The notes under the pieces are model-generated. The model searched no databases. It worked only from the letters and a program-made list of their open reading frames with translations, and was not told where the DNA came from. Positions 1 through 6,015 of a DNA stretch of 13,876 nt are shown in pieces (the stretch's first letter is position 1; each line of letters opens with the position of its first letter). Source of the stretch: an uncultured Holophagaceae bacterium (lineage in GTDB: Bacteria; Acidobacteriota; Holophagae; Holophagales; Holophagaceae). The position numbers were made by a program, and so were the translations under genes. The stretch covers positions 1-13,876 of the forward strand of contig CAIXHJ010000333.1 in NCBI GenBank assembly GCA_903919165.1, given 5' to 3'.

Positions 1-66
1 GCATCCGCGCATGGTGCAATGTACGTCCGTTCTAGGGGGCGCGTTAGAGGTCGACAACCGAAATAT

Positions 67-819
67 TCATGTCTGCACTACACCTCCATCGAAGTTCAGG
101 CACTGGCCCACCTGCATCGTGTTGGCGGGATTCAGCAGCCAGGCCACTCCGTGGGCGATCTCCTCCGGCTGAAAGAAGCGTTTCACGGGCACGGCGGCCT
201 GGGCCTTGGCACGGAATTGCGCCTCCGTTTGACGGGTCGTGGCGGCGATCTGTCGGATGCCGGTCTTGGCCATTTCCGTGTCCACCCGGCCAGGCGCCAC
301 GGCATTCACGACGATGCCCCGGTCGATGAGTTCCAAGGCCAGGGCTTTGGCGAGACCGAGCAGGCCGTGCTTGGCGGCGCAATAGGCTCCGTAGCTTGGC
401 ACGCCGAAGCGGCCCAGGACGCTGGACACCAGCACAATGCGCCCACCTGGGCCCAGCTTCGGAAGAAAGGCCCGCACGGTGTTCCAGGGGCCGGTCAGGT
501 CAGCCCCCAGGATCTCGTCAAAGAAGCTGTCCGAGTCCCTGACCACCGGTGTCATGCAGGAGATGCCAGCCGCGGCCACCGGACCGTCCAGGGGCCCCAG
601 ATCCTGGGCGACCTCCGCCAAACGGGTGCGCTCCGTCACATTCGCCACAAAAACATCGGCTGTGCCCCCGGCTGCTCAGATGGCTGTTGACGTCTCCGCA
701 AGGGCCCCGGCATCCCGGCCCAACAGGACCAGATGGGCCGCCTCGGTCCGGGCCAGATGCAGGCCACAGGACCAGCCGATGCCGCGCGAACCGCCCTTGA
801 TGAGAATGTTGCGGGTCAT
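67..819 (-). pseudogene. Short-chain dehydrogenase/reductase (SDR), interrupted by an in-frame stop
   Basis: Read from the ATG at 817-819, the frame gives a 250-codon classical SDR, the usual family length, with one TGA at 676-678 (codon 48). The start is supported by AGGAGG about 5 nt upstream. Visible motifs are the Rossmann loop GGSRGIG near residues 9-15 (the usual TG is KG here), VSS for the catalytic serine, and Tyr and Lys in YCAAK. The C-terminal end (GQCLNFDGG) is also SDR-like. The frame is the same on both sides of the TGA, so this is a nonsense change, not a frameshift. At this position relatives have a helix ending in AAGG, and a CGA-to-TGA transition would explain it. A GTG at 648 could start a 193-residue piece, but it would lack the NAD(P)-binding loop. 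The substrate cannot be predicted. A sequencing error is the main alternative to true gene loss. Confidence 0.8.
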
Positions 820-845
820 GGGAGCCTCCTGTCCCATGAGCCTCG

Positions 846-872
846 CAGGTGGCGCAGGTGGCGCGGGTGGCG
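846..872. repeat. Three tandem 9-bp units
   Basis: The unit CAGGTGGCG occurs twice and is followed by CGGGTGGCG, giving 27 bases with one mismatch in total. It lies between the divergent starts of the SDR (819) and the small plus-strand ORF (907). It could be a regulator site or simple slippage; nothing in the sequence decides between them. Confidence 0.7.
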
Positions 873-906
873 AGGAGGCCTATCTTTTAGATTTCACAGG
901 AGAAAG

Positions 907-1140
907 ATGATGGTTTGCGAGAAACAGGGTGAACGGCGCCAGGCCTGCCAGCCGAGGGAAGCCGAAACCCGGGGTGCCCTCTGGTCCCTGCCCGATGGCC
1001 AGCGTCTGCCCAATCTGGTGGAAGGCAGCCCCCTGGTGGTGGGGGATCCTGCCCACCCGGCCCGTCTCCTCCCCTCGGATCTGGAAGATCCCCAGGGCTT
1101 CCATTCGCGACTGGTCGCCTGGTTGCTGCGTCAGGGTTGA
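907..1140 (+). CDS. Small hypothetical protein, 77 residues
   Basis: I do not recognise this protein. An AGGAGA ribosome binding site ends about 5 nt before the first of two adjacent ATG codons (907 and 910). Codon use is that of a real gene here: CTG, GTG, GCC and CAG dominate and third positions are GC-rich. The product is hydrophilic, rich in Arg, Glu, Pro and Leu, with no membrane segment or signal peptide. It begins with a charged stretch and ends in a short amphipathic helix-like tail (SRLVAWLLRQG). It is divergent from the SDR remnant and convergent with lysC, whose stop lies 7 nt away. A longer frame on the opposite strand (880-1197) has no ribosome binding site and looks like a shadow. 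Confidence 0.5.
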   Translation: MMVCEKQGERRQACQPREAETRGALWSLPDGQRLPNLVEGSPLVVGDPAHPARLLPSDLEDPQGFHSRLVAWLLRQG

Positions 1141-1147
1141 ATCCAAG

Positions 1148-2500
1148 TCAGACCAGCTGAGGATTGGACGAACGCAGGCCATCCACGCATCTTTCATGGA
1201 GGCGGGGGATCAAATCCCCCAGCCTGGATTCAGGAACGAGGAAGGCGATGGAGACCGTGCTGCTGCCCGTGAGCAAGCCCCCCACGGGCTCATGTCCCAG
1301 AGCAGCGAGGTGGCGCAGGGCTGCCACGGGATCAGCCCGCAGGCCTTCACCCACCAGAGCGACCACCGCCCATCCCGCTTCACAGATGATGCCCGAGGCG
1401 GCCAACGTGCCCAGCACCTCAGCCGCTGAGTGGGTTTCAGGACGGACCGCCAACAGGGTGCCCGCCGGGCTGGAAATCAGCCCGAAGCGCAGGGCTCCGG
1501 CCTCCTCCAGACTCCGGGCAGCGTCCATCGGCGGTTCGAGTCCGGCCGATGCGGGGAAGCGCAGCAGGTAGATGCCTTCTTTGTAGGCCACGGAAGTGAC
1601 GGCGCCTGCGGGCCGATGCGGTGGCACCGGCAGGATTTCGGTCCGGGAAGCGCCGGGGCGAAGTGTGTTGGCCACCACCAGACGGAACCCCGCCCGGCCT
1701 CCGGGGGCGAGGGAATCGGCGTGCAGCACCTTGGCGCCAAAGGCGCTGAGGGCTTCCGCCTCGCTGAGACTCATCTGCGGAATGGGCCGGGCCTCGTGCA
1801 CCAGGCTTGGATCGGCGGTGAGAACCCCATCCACATCGGTCCAGATCTGCACCTCGTCCGCGTCCAGGGCTTCGCCCAACAGGGTGGCACTGGTGTCGGA
1901 GCCCCCCCGGCCGAGGGTGGTGGTGACGCCATCCGGTGTGGATCCCAGGAAGCCCTGGGTCACCCAGAGCGGGCCCTTGGACAGGGCGGCGCGCCAGGAT
2001 GCCGCTGCGTGGCGGATGGCTCCAAGCTGGGGGCGGGCCTTGCCGAATCGCGCGTCGGTCTTCATCACGTCGCGCACCTCGTGGAATTCACCGCAAAAAC
2101 ACCGTGTCGCCAGATGGGCCGAGAGGGTTTCGCCCACCGCCAGGGCCCCGTCCCTGCCCCGAAGCGTGGCCTCCCCCAGCATGGCCATGCCTGTGAGGAC
2201 CTGGTCGAGCCGCCCGAAGAGCGGATCCCAGTCGGCCTGGACTGCCTGGAGGTGACCCAGTTCCCCGGCCACCTCCCGGTGCCGCGACCGGAGCGCCTCG
2301 AGCACTGCCTGGGCCGAAACGAGATCCCCACGGCCCGCGGCCGCACAGGCTTCGAGGATGCTGTCCGTGGTGCCCCGCAGGGCCGAGACCACCACCAATC
2401 CACCGGCAGGCAGCTCATCACGGACGATGGCCGCGGCGCGGCGCAGCGCTTCCGCGTTGCCGATAGAGCTGCCCCCGAACTTGAGAACCTTCAGACTCAT
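1148..2500 (-). CDS. lysC: Aspartate kinase, monofunctional
   Basis: This enzyme phosphorylates L-aspartate to aspartyl-4-phosphate, the first step to lysine, threonine and methionine, in the cytoplasm. The 450-residue product matches monofunctional LysC in length. Motifs: KFGGSS at residues 7-12, the GRGGSD loop at 198-202 and following, WTDVDG near 220-225, and FGAKVLH at 254-260. The C-terminal part from about 300 onward fits the paired ACT regulatory domains; a GSSTVSIAF segment at 412-420 corresponds to the conserved allosteric strand. The ATG at 2498-2500 is chosen because it puts MSLKVLKFGG at the N-terminus, follows an AGGAGAGAAGGA stretch, and overlaps the metA stop as ATGA. The longer in-frame extension to 2605 lies inside metA. 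As the last gene of metY-metA-lysC it should share SAM-I control. No homoserine dehydrogenase domain is fused. Which end product inhibits it cannot be told from the sequence. Confidence 0.94.
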   Translation of the reverse strand: MSLKVLKFGGSSIGNAEALRRAAAIVRDELPAGGLVVVSALRGTTDSILEACAAAGRGDLVSAQAVLEALRSRHREVAGELGHLQAVQADWDPLFGRLDQVLTGMAMLGEATLRGRDGALAVGETLSAHLATRCFCGEFHEVRDVMKTDARFGKARPQLGAIRHAAASWRAALSKGPLWVTQGFLGSTPDGVTTTLGRGGSDTSATLLGEALDADEVQIWTDVDGVLTADPSLVHEARPIPQMSLSEAEALSAFGAKVLHADSLAPGGRAGFRLVVANTLRPGASRTEILPVPPHRPAGAVTSVAYKEGIYLLRFPASAGLEPPMDAARSLEEAGALRFGLISSPAGTLLAVRPETHSAAEVLGTLAASGIICEAGWAVVALVGEGLRADPVAALRHLAALGHEPVGGLLTGSSTVSIAFLVPESRLGDLIPRLHERCVDGLRSSNPQLV

Positions 2501-3432
2501 TCCTTCTCTCCTTCCGCCGGAAGGGGGACGAACTCGTAGGGCGTCTCCTGGTAGACGAAGTAGTTCAGCCAGTTGGAGAAGAGGAGATTGGCGTGGCTCC
2601 GCCACCGGACCAGGGGTTCCTTCGAGGGATCATCGCCGGGGAAGTAGTTCTGCGGGATGCCGATGGGGAGCCCCTTTCCGAGGTCCCGGGCGTACTCGCC
2701 CTGAAGGGTGCAGGGGTCGTATTCCGAATGACCCGTGACGAAGACCTGCCGGTGATTCGAGGACTGGACCATGTACACACCGGCTTCATCGGACTCGGCC
2801 AGGAGCACTAGCCGGGGTTCCGCCAAGATGTCCTCCCGGCGGATCTCCGTGTGGCGCGAGTGGGGCGCGAAGAAGACGTCATCAAAGCCCTGCACGATCC
2901 GTTCCTGGCGCGCATTCAGACGATGGGGAAAGACGCCGAACATCTTTTCTGACAGGGGATATTTGGGGACCCCGTAGTAGTGGAAAAGGGCGGCCTGGGC
3001 ACCCCAGCAGATGAAGAGGCAGGAGAAGACGTTCGTCCGCGCCCAGTCCAGCAATTCCTTCAATTCCGGCCAGTAGTCCACGGCCTCGAAGGGCAGCGTT
3101 TCCACCGGGGCCCCGGTGACGATGAGGCCGTCGAAGGACTGGTCGCGGACCTCGGCGAAGGACACGTAGTGCTCGAGCAGGTGTTCCGCGGACGTGTTCT
3201 TCGCGTTGTGGGAGGCCGTATGGAGCAGGGTGACCTCCACCTGTATAGGCGTATTCCCGAGGAGGCGCAGAAGCTGGGTTTCCGTGGCCACCTTGGTGGG
3301 CATCAGGTTCAGGATCGCGATGCGTAACGGGCGGATGTCCTGATGGAGGGCGCGGCGTTCCTCCATCAGGAACACGTTTTCCGCCTCGAGGATGCTGCGG
3401 GCGGGGAGGGAGTCGGGGACTTTGACGGGCAT
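2497..3432 (-). CDS. metA: Homoserine O-acyltransferase (MetA family, predicted acetyl-CoA type)
   Basis: This enzyme acylates L-homoserine, the committing step of methionine synthesis. The 311-residue product keeps canonical MetA numbering: Lys47, the Cys142 nucleophile in ICWGAQA, Lys163 in SEKMFG, His235 in GHSEYD and Glu237. Residue 111, in TGAPVE, is glutamate. In this family Glu111 is known to go with acetyl-CoA use and glycine with succinyl-CoA, so O-acetylhomoserine is the predicted product despite the metA (succinyltransferase) family name. That fits the adjacent metY, which uses O-acetylhomoserine. The ATG at 3432 is 3 nt after the metY stop, and the metA stop overlaps the lysC start, so translational coupling is likely. 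No part is missing. Confidence 0.95.
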   Translation of the reverse strand: MPVKVPDSLPARSILEAENVFLMEERRALHQDIRPLRIAILNLMPTKVATETQLLRLLGNTPIQVEVTLLHTASHNAKNTSAEHLLEHYVSFAEVRDQSFDGLIVTGAPVETLPFEAVDYWPELKELLDWARTNVFSCLFICWGAQAALFHYYGVPKYPLSEKMFGVFPHRLNARQERIVQGFDDVFFAPHSRHTEIRREDILAEPRLVLLAESDEAGVYMVQSSNHRQVFVTGHSEYDPCTLQGEYARDLGKGLPIGIPQNYFPGDDPSKEPLVRWRSHANLLFSNWLNYFVYQETPYEFVPLPAEGEKE

Positions 3433-3435
3433 GGC

Positions 3436-4722
3436 CTAGGCTTTCAAAAGGGCCAGGTCCAGATCCTCGATGAGATCGTCGATGTTCTCGAGGCCCACGG
3501 AAAGCCGGATCAGGTCGTCGGTAACACCAGTGGTCTCCCGTTCCGCGGCGGACAGCTGCTGGTGGGTGGTGCTCGCGGGATGGATGATGAGGCTCTTCGC
3601 ATCGCCCACGTTGGCCAGGCGGGAGAAGATCTGAACGCCGTTGATGACGGCCTTCCCTGCTTCCAGCCCGCCCTTGACGCCAAAGGTGAGGATGCCGCCG
3701 AAGCCCGCGCCCTTGCGGAAATAGCGGGCAGCATCCGCGTGGTTGGCGTTGTTCGCCAGGCCCGGATAGTTCACCCAGCTCACCTTGGGGTGCTTCTCCA
3801 GCCACTGGGCCACCGCCAGGGCGTTGGCGCCGTGACGTTCCAGACGCAGGTGCAGGGTCTCAATGCCCTGGAGGATGAGGAAGGCGTTGAAGGGGCTGAT
3901 GGCCGGGCCGGTATCGCGCAGGCCCTCGAGGCGGGCCTTGGTGATGAAGGCCGCGGGGCCCGCGAGATCCGCAAGGACCGCGCCGTGGTAGGCGGCGAAG
4001 GGCTCGGTGAATTCGGGGAACTTGCCGTTCTTCCAGTCGAAGGTGCCGCCGTCCACGATGACGCCCGCGATGGACGTGCCGTGGCCGCCGAGGAACTTGG
4101 TCGCGCTGTGGACCACGATGTTCGCGCCGAGGGCGAGGGGGTTCAGCAGGTAGGGGCTGGGCAGGGTGTTGTCCACGATGAGGGGGATGCCGGCGGCCTT
4201 TGCGATGGCCGCGATGGCCCCGAAGTCGGGCACGTCCAGTTTGGGATTGCCCAGGGCCTCCAGGTAAATGGCGCGGGTCTTTGGCGTGATGGCGGCGCAG
4301 AAGGCTTCGGGGTTCCGGGAATCCACGAAGGTGGTGGTGATGCCCGTGCGGGGCAGGGTGTGGTGCAGCAGGTTGTAGGTGCCGCCGTAGAGGTTGTCCC
4401 CCGCGACGAGGTGATCGCCGCCCCGCAACAGAGTGGTGAAGGTCAGCGTGATGGCCGCCTGGCCCGAGGCCACGGCGAGGCCCGCGATGCCGCCCTCCAG
4501 CTGGGCCACACGCGTCTCCAGCACGGCCTGGGTGGGGTTCATGATCCGGGTGTAGATGTTCCCCGGCACCTCCAGGCCGAAGAGCTGGGCGCCATGCTCG
4601 GCGGAATCGAACACATAGCTCGTGGTCTGGTAGATGGGGACGGCCCGGCTCTTGGTATCCGAGTCCGGGCTCTGGCCCCCGTGGAGGGCGATGGTTTCAA
4701 AGCGGGGGGTGGTGGCGCTCAT
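3436..4722 (-). CDS. metY: O-acetylhomoserine sulfhydrylase
   Basis: This PLP enzyme of the Cys/Met-metabolism family makes homocysteine from O-acetylhomoserine and sulfide (direct sulfhydrylation). The product has 428 residues, the usual MetY length and longer than MetB or MetC (about 380-400). Features: N-terminal ETIALHGGQ, YTRIMNPTQ near 57-65, the cofactor aspartate in VDNT (about 184), the Schiff-base lysine in HSATKFLGGHG (Lys209), and the MetY-type C-terminal segment NVGDAKSLIIHPASTTH. The start at 4722 follows AGGAGA at about 8 nt. An in-frame extension to 4791 would begin inside the terminator's T-tract and is rejected. It is the first gene of metY-metA-lysC and lies about 60 nt downstream of a terminator governed by a SAM-I riboswitch. 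Cystathionine gamma-synthase activity is less likely, given the length and MetY motifs. Confidence 0.95.
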   Translation of the reverse strand: MSATTPRFETIALHGGQSPDSDTKSRAVPIYQTTSYVFDSAEHGAQLFGLEVPGNIYTRIMNPTQAVLETRVAQLEGGIAGLAVASGQAAITLTFTTLLRGGDHLVAGDNLYGGTYNLLHHTLPRTGITTTFVDSRNPEAFCAAITPKTRAIYLEALGNPKLDVPDFGAIAAIAKAAGIPLIVDNTLPSPYLLNPLALGANIVVHSATKFLGGHGTSIAGVIVDGGTFDWKNGKFPEFTEPFAAYHGAVLADLAGPAAFITKARLEGLRDTGPAISPFNAFLILQGIETLHLRLERHGANALAVAQWLEKHPKVSWVNYPGLANNANHADAARYFRKGAGFGGILTFGVKGGLEAGKAVINGVQIFSRLANVGDAKSLIIHPASTTHQQLSAAERETTGVTDDLIRLSVGLENIDDLIEDLDLALLKA

Positions 4723-4783
4723 GGCGTCTCCTGTAATGAGAGGTTGTGAAGGGCGAGGCCTCGTCCGTCCAAGCAAGTCCAGG

Positions 4784-4830
4784 AAAAGCAAAAACGACGA
4801 AGGGGCCCGATCGCTCGGGCCCCTTCGTCG
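4784..4830 (-). terminator. Intrinsic terminator of the SAM-I expression platform
   Basis: A perfect 16-bp stem (4795-4810 with 4815-4830), closed by a 4-nt loop, is followed on the minus strand by TTTTTGCTTTT. It sits between the riboswitch aptamer and the metY ribosome binding site, so it would stop transcription before metY when SAM is bound. The stem core contains GGGCCC. Confidence 0.92.
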
Positions 4831-4835
4831 CTGTC

Positions 4836-4966
4836 GTCAGTTCGACACAGCTCGACATCTCTCCGCGATTGCTCGCGGCAGGAATTGGCACCTTGCTTTC
4901 GCAGGTTGCCAAGGTTTCACAGGGCCCGTCCCTCCACCTTTCTGGATAACTCGCTATGGAACTGAC
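4836..4966 (-). promoter_or_regulatory. SAM-I (S-box) riboswitch aptamer
   Basis: Read on the minus strand, the conserved S-box blocks appear in order: TTATCCAGAAAGGTGGAGGG (P1 end, kink-turn and P2), GGGCCC, GTGAAACCTTGGCAACC, P3 capped by GAAA, GGTGCCAATTCC, P4 as CCGCGA/TCGCGG with a GCAA loop, and GAGAGATG closing P1. P1 looks unusually long: after the core TATC/GATG pairs there is CATAGC with GCTGTG, then an 8-bp perfect pair (4959-4966 with 4836-4843), separated by small internal loops. SAM-I RNAs bind S-adenosylmethionine and usually favour termination when SAM is high. This matches the operon's role in making homocysteine. No clear antiterminator was found. Confidence 0.94.
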
Positions 4967-4975
4967 AAGGATCTC

Positions 4976-5004
4976 GATGAAAACGACCCCGCAGGGTCGG
5001 TCAA
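4976..5004 (-). promoter_or_regulatory. Possible promoter for the riboswitch-metY-metA-lysC transcript
   Basis: On the minus strand TTGACC (4999-5004) matches a -35 element at five of six positions. Seventeen bases later TTCATC (4976-4981) is a poor -10. A start about 7 nt on would fall just before the outer P1 strand of the riboswitch, which is where it should be. The spacer contains a 6-bp hairpin (4984-4989 with 4994-4999). Support is positional only. Confidence 0.28.
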
Positions 5005-5077
5005 CAAAGGTAGCGTCCCAGGCCGAGGAAATCAACCCCTGTTGTAAGAGGTATCCCCGGATGGGAATCTCGCTCAC

Positions 5078-5197
5078 CTAGACTGGGAAGTACCGCGCCT
5101 GGAGATGCCAGGCCACGAGGGCGCTGGTGGTGTATTCGGGGTCTATCGGGTGGGACTCGCTCAGGTGGAGGCCGATCTCGGAGCCCCGCTCCCTGTC
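5078..5197 (-). pseudogene. metH: metH 3' remnant: end of the AdoMet-binding activation domain
   Basis: The minus-strand frame ending at TAG 5078-5080 gives about 39 residues of the extreme C-terminus of cobalamin-dependent methionine synthase: GSEIGLHLSES, then TTSALVAWHLQARYFPV at the stop. In MetH activation domains the matching segment is an IGxxLTES motif followed by an STSALVxxHPxAKYF motif near the end. Upstream of about 5197 the similarity stops and the frame becomes unrelated, so the catalytic, cobalamin-binding and most activation modules are missing. The piece points the same way as metY and sits directly upstream of its riboswitch, so an intact metH probably once stood here. The family assignment is from remembered motifs. 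Confidence 0.68.
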
Positions 5198-5421
5198 AGG
5201 GAAAGGTGAGTGGGGCCAGGCTAGGCTCCACCCGACAGGCCCACGCCGACACCATGGTGGCCGTACAGCGGCCCCCGCGGCCAAAGCGCGGACTAAAAAC
5301 CCGCAAAGGTAAGACTGTCCAGCGGCGCTGGGCACCCTGCACAACTACCGCTGAAGGATGGTCACGAGGCACTTTCTGTGCCGCGCCCTGCGGGCTTGGC
5401 CTCCGGGCAAGTGACCCTCCA

Positions 5422-5559
5422 CTCCTGCTTTGGGCTGCCGTGGATGTCCTCGTTTGTCCGAAGTGCAACCACCGGATGCAGCGCATCACCGTGATCCAGC
5501 AGCCCAAGATGATCGCCGCGATCCTCGAGTGCCTCGGCCGGATAGAACAGCCGCCCTGA
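5422..5559 (+). pseudogene. IS91-family transposase remnant (C-terminal tail)
   Basis: The plus-strand frame ending at TGA 5557-5559 encodes VDVLVCPKCNHRMQRI followed by a helix with ILECLGRIEQPP at the end. This is the typical tail of IS91/IS801-type (Y2 HUH) transposases: a hydrophobic run, a CPxC knuckle, then a predicted helix ending in LG. About 45 residues are recognisable. The catalytic HUH and tyrosine motifs and the N-terminal zinc-binding part are absent. The frame is open back to 5206, but that part shows no transposase similarity I can see. It is a dead fragment and suggests element-mediated rearrangement next to the metH remnant. Confidence 0.62.
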
Positions 5560-5777
5560 GCACCGAGCACTCTCCCAAAGGGCTGGTCACTTCACCTGCG
5601 GGCTGCGATTGACCCCGGCGAAGCCACGGCACATCGTTTGGCCAGACTTCTTTGACAGCCCGAACCAAGGCCCGAAAAGCCCCCAAATGCAATCATGGAC
5701 ACCCAGGCCGAATCGAACTTTGACGGAATCTGATCCAAATCCAATCTCAGGTCGGGAAGTGCACCCTTCAGCGCTTG

Positions 5778-5805
5778 AAAATGGGGCGTTTGAATTCCCT
5801 AACAA
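5778..5805. repeat. 28-bp direct repeat, copy 1
   Basis: This copy begins AAAATGGGGCGT, contains GAATTCCCTA and ends CAA. It matches copy 2 at 26 of 28 positions, with starts 125 bases apart and both in the same orientation. Subterminal repeats of this kind occur near ends of IS21-type elements, but no istA or istB is present, so the origin is open. Confidence 0.85.
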
Positions 5806-5902
5806 ATTAACTGGCACAGGAAGAATAACCCCAGCATCCTTATGAAGATTTTCTTCGGACCTCCCACCCCTTTTCGCTGGCCATTCGCTCCAGCCCTGGA
5901 CA

Positions 5903-5930
5903 AAAATGGGGCGTCTGAATTCCCTATCAA
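5903..5930. repeat. 28-bp direct repeat, copy 2
   Basis: This is the second copy of the repeat at 5778-5805, differing at two positions (T/C after GGGGCG, and A/T near the end). It lies 85 bases before the start codon of the FHA-transglycosylase gene, so it could also be part of that gene's upstream region. Confidence 0.85.
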
Positions 5931-6015
5931 CATGCCAAGGCTTCGCTCTCCAAGGTTGTGCAGGAGTTCAATGACTCCTCGCATGGATGATGGCCAGCCA
6001 GCAGGAGGATGACGC

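Larger units (their letters stand above)
5560..6015. other. Gene-free stretch with lower GC
   Basis: No frame here has a ribosome binding site, family motifs or convincing codon use. Base composition is more AT-rich than the flanking genes, especially 5690-5960. The main structure is a 28-bp direct repeat (see separate entries). The right end (6004-6015) is the leader of the FHA-transglycosylase gene with its AGGAGG. Two minus-strand frames (5587-5817 and 5799-6083) cross the repeats and therefore share a short GNS(N/D)APF segment; the second also overlaps the next gene's start. I judge neither to be a gene. Confidence 0.6.

Noticed and set aside
1..66. Start of another gene left of the SDR
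   Set aside because: A short minus-strand frame begins at the SDR end but stops after eight codons; the rest is too short to judge.
880..1197. 105-residue minus-strand frame over the small plus-strand ORF
   Set aside because: It has no ribosome binding site, overlaps the end of lysC, and its codon use is worse than that of the plus-strand frame.
3343..4749. Long 468-residue plus-strand open frame
   Set aside because: It is fully antisense to metY, starts inside metA, is very rich in Gly, Val, Glu and Asp in a way typical of reverse-strand frames in GC-rich genes, and has no family motifs.
4984..4999. Second intrinsic terminator upstream of the riboswitch
   Set aside because: The stem is only 6 bp with a short TTTT and lies within the likely promoter spacer; too weak to call.
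4697..5077. 126-residue minus-strand frame across the riboswitch
   Set aside because: It runs through the aptamer and terminator and into metY in another frame; the RNA structure explains the conservation there.
5778..5930. CRISPR array
   Set aside because: There are only two repeat copies with a 97-base spacer, no further units and no cas genes.
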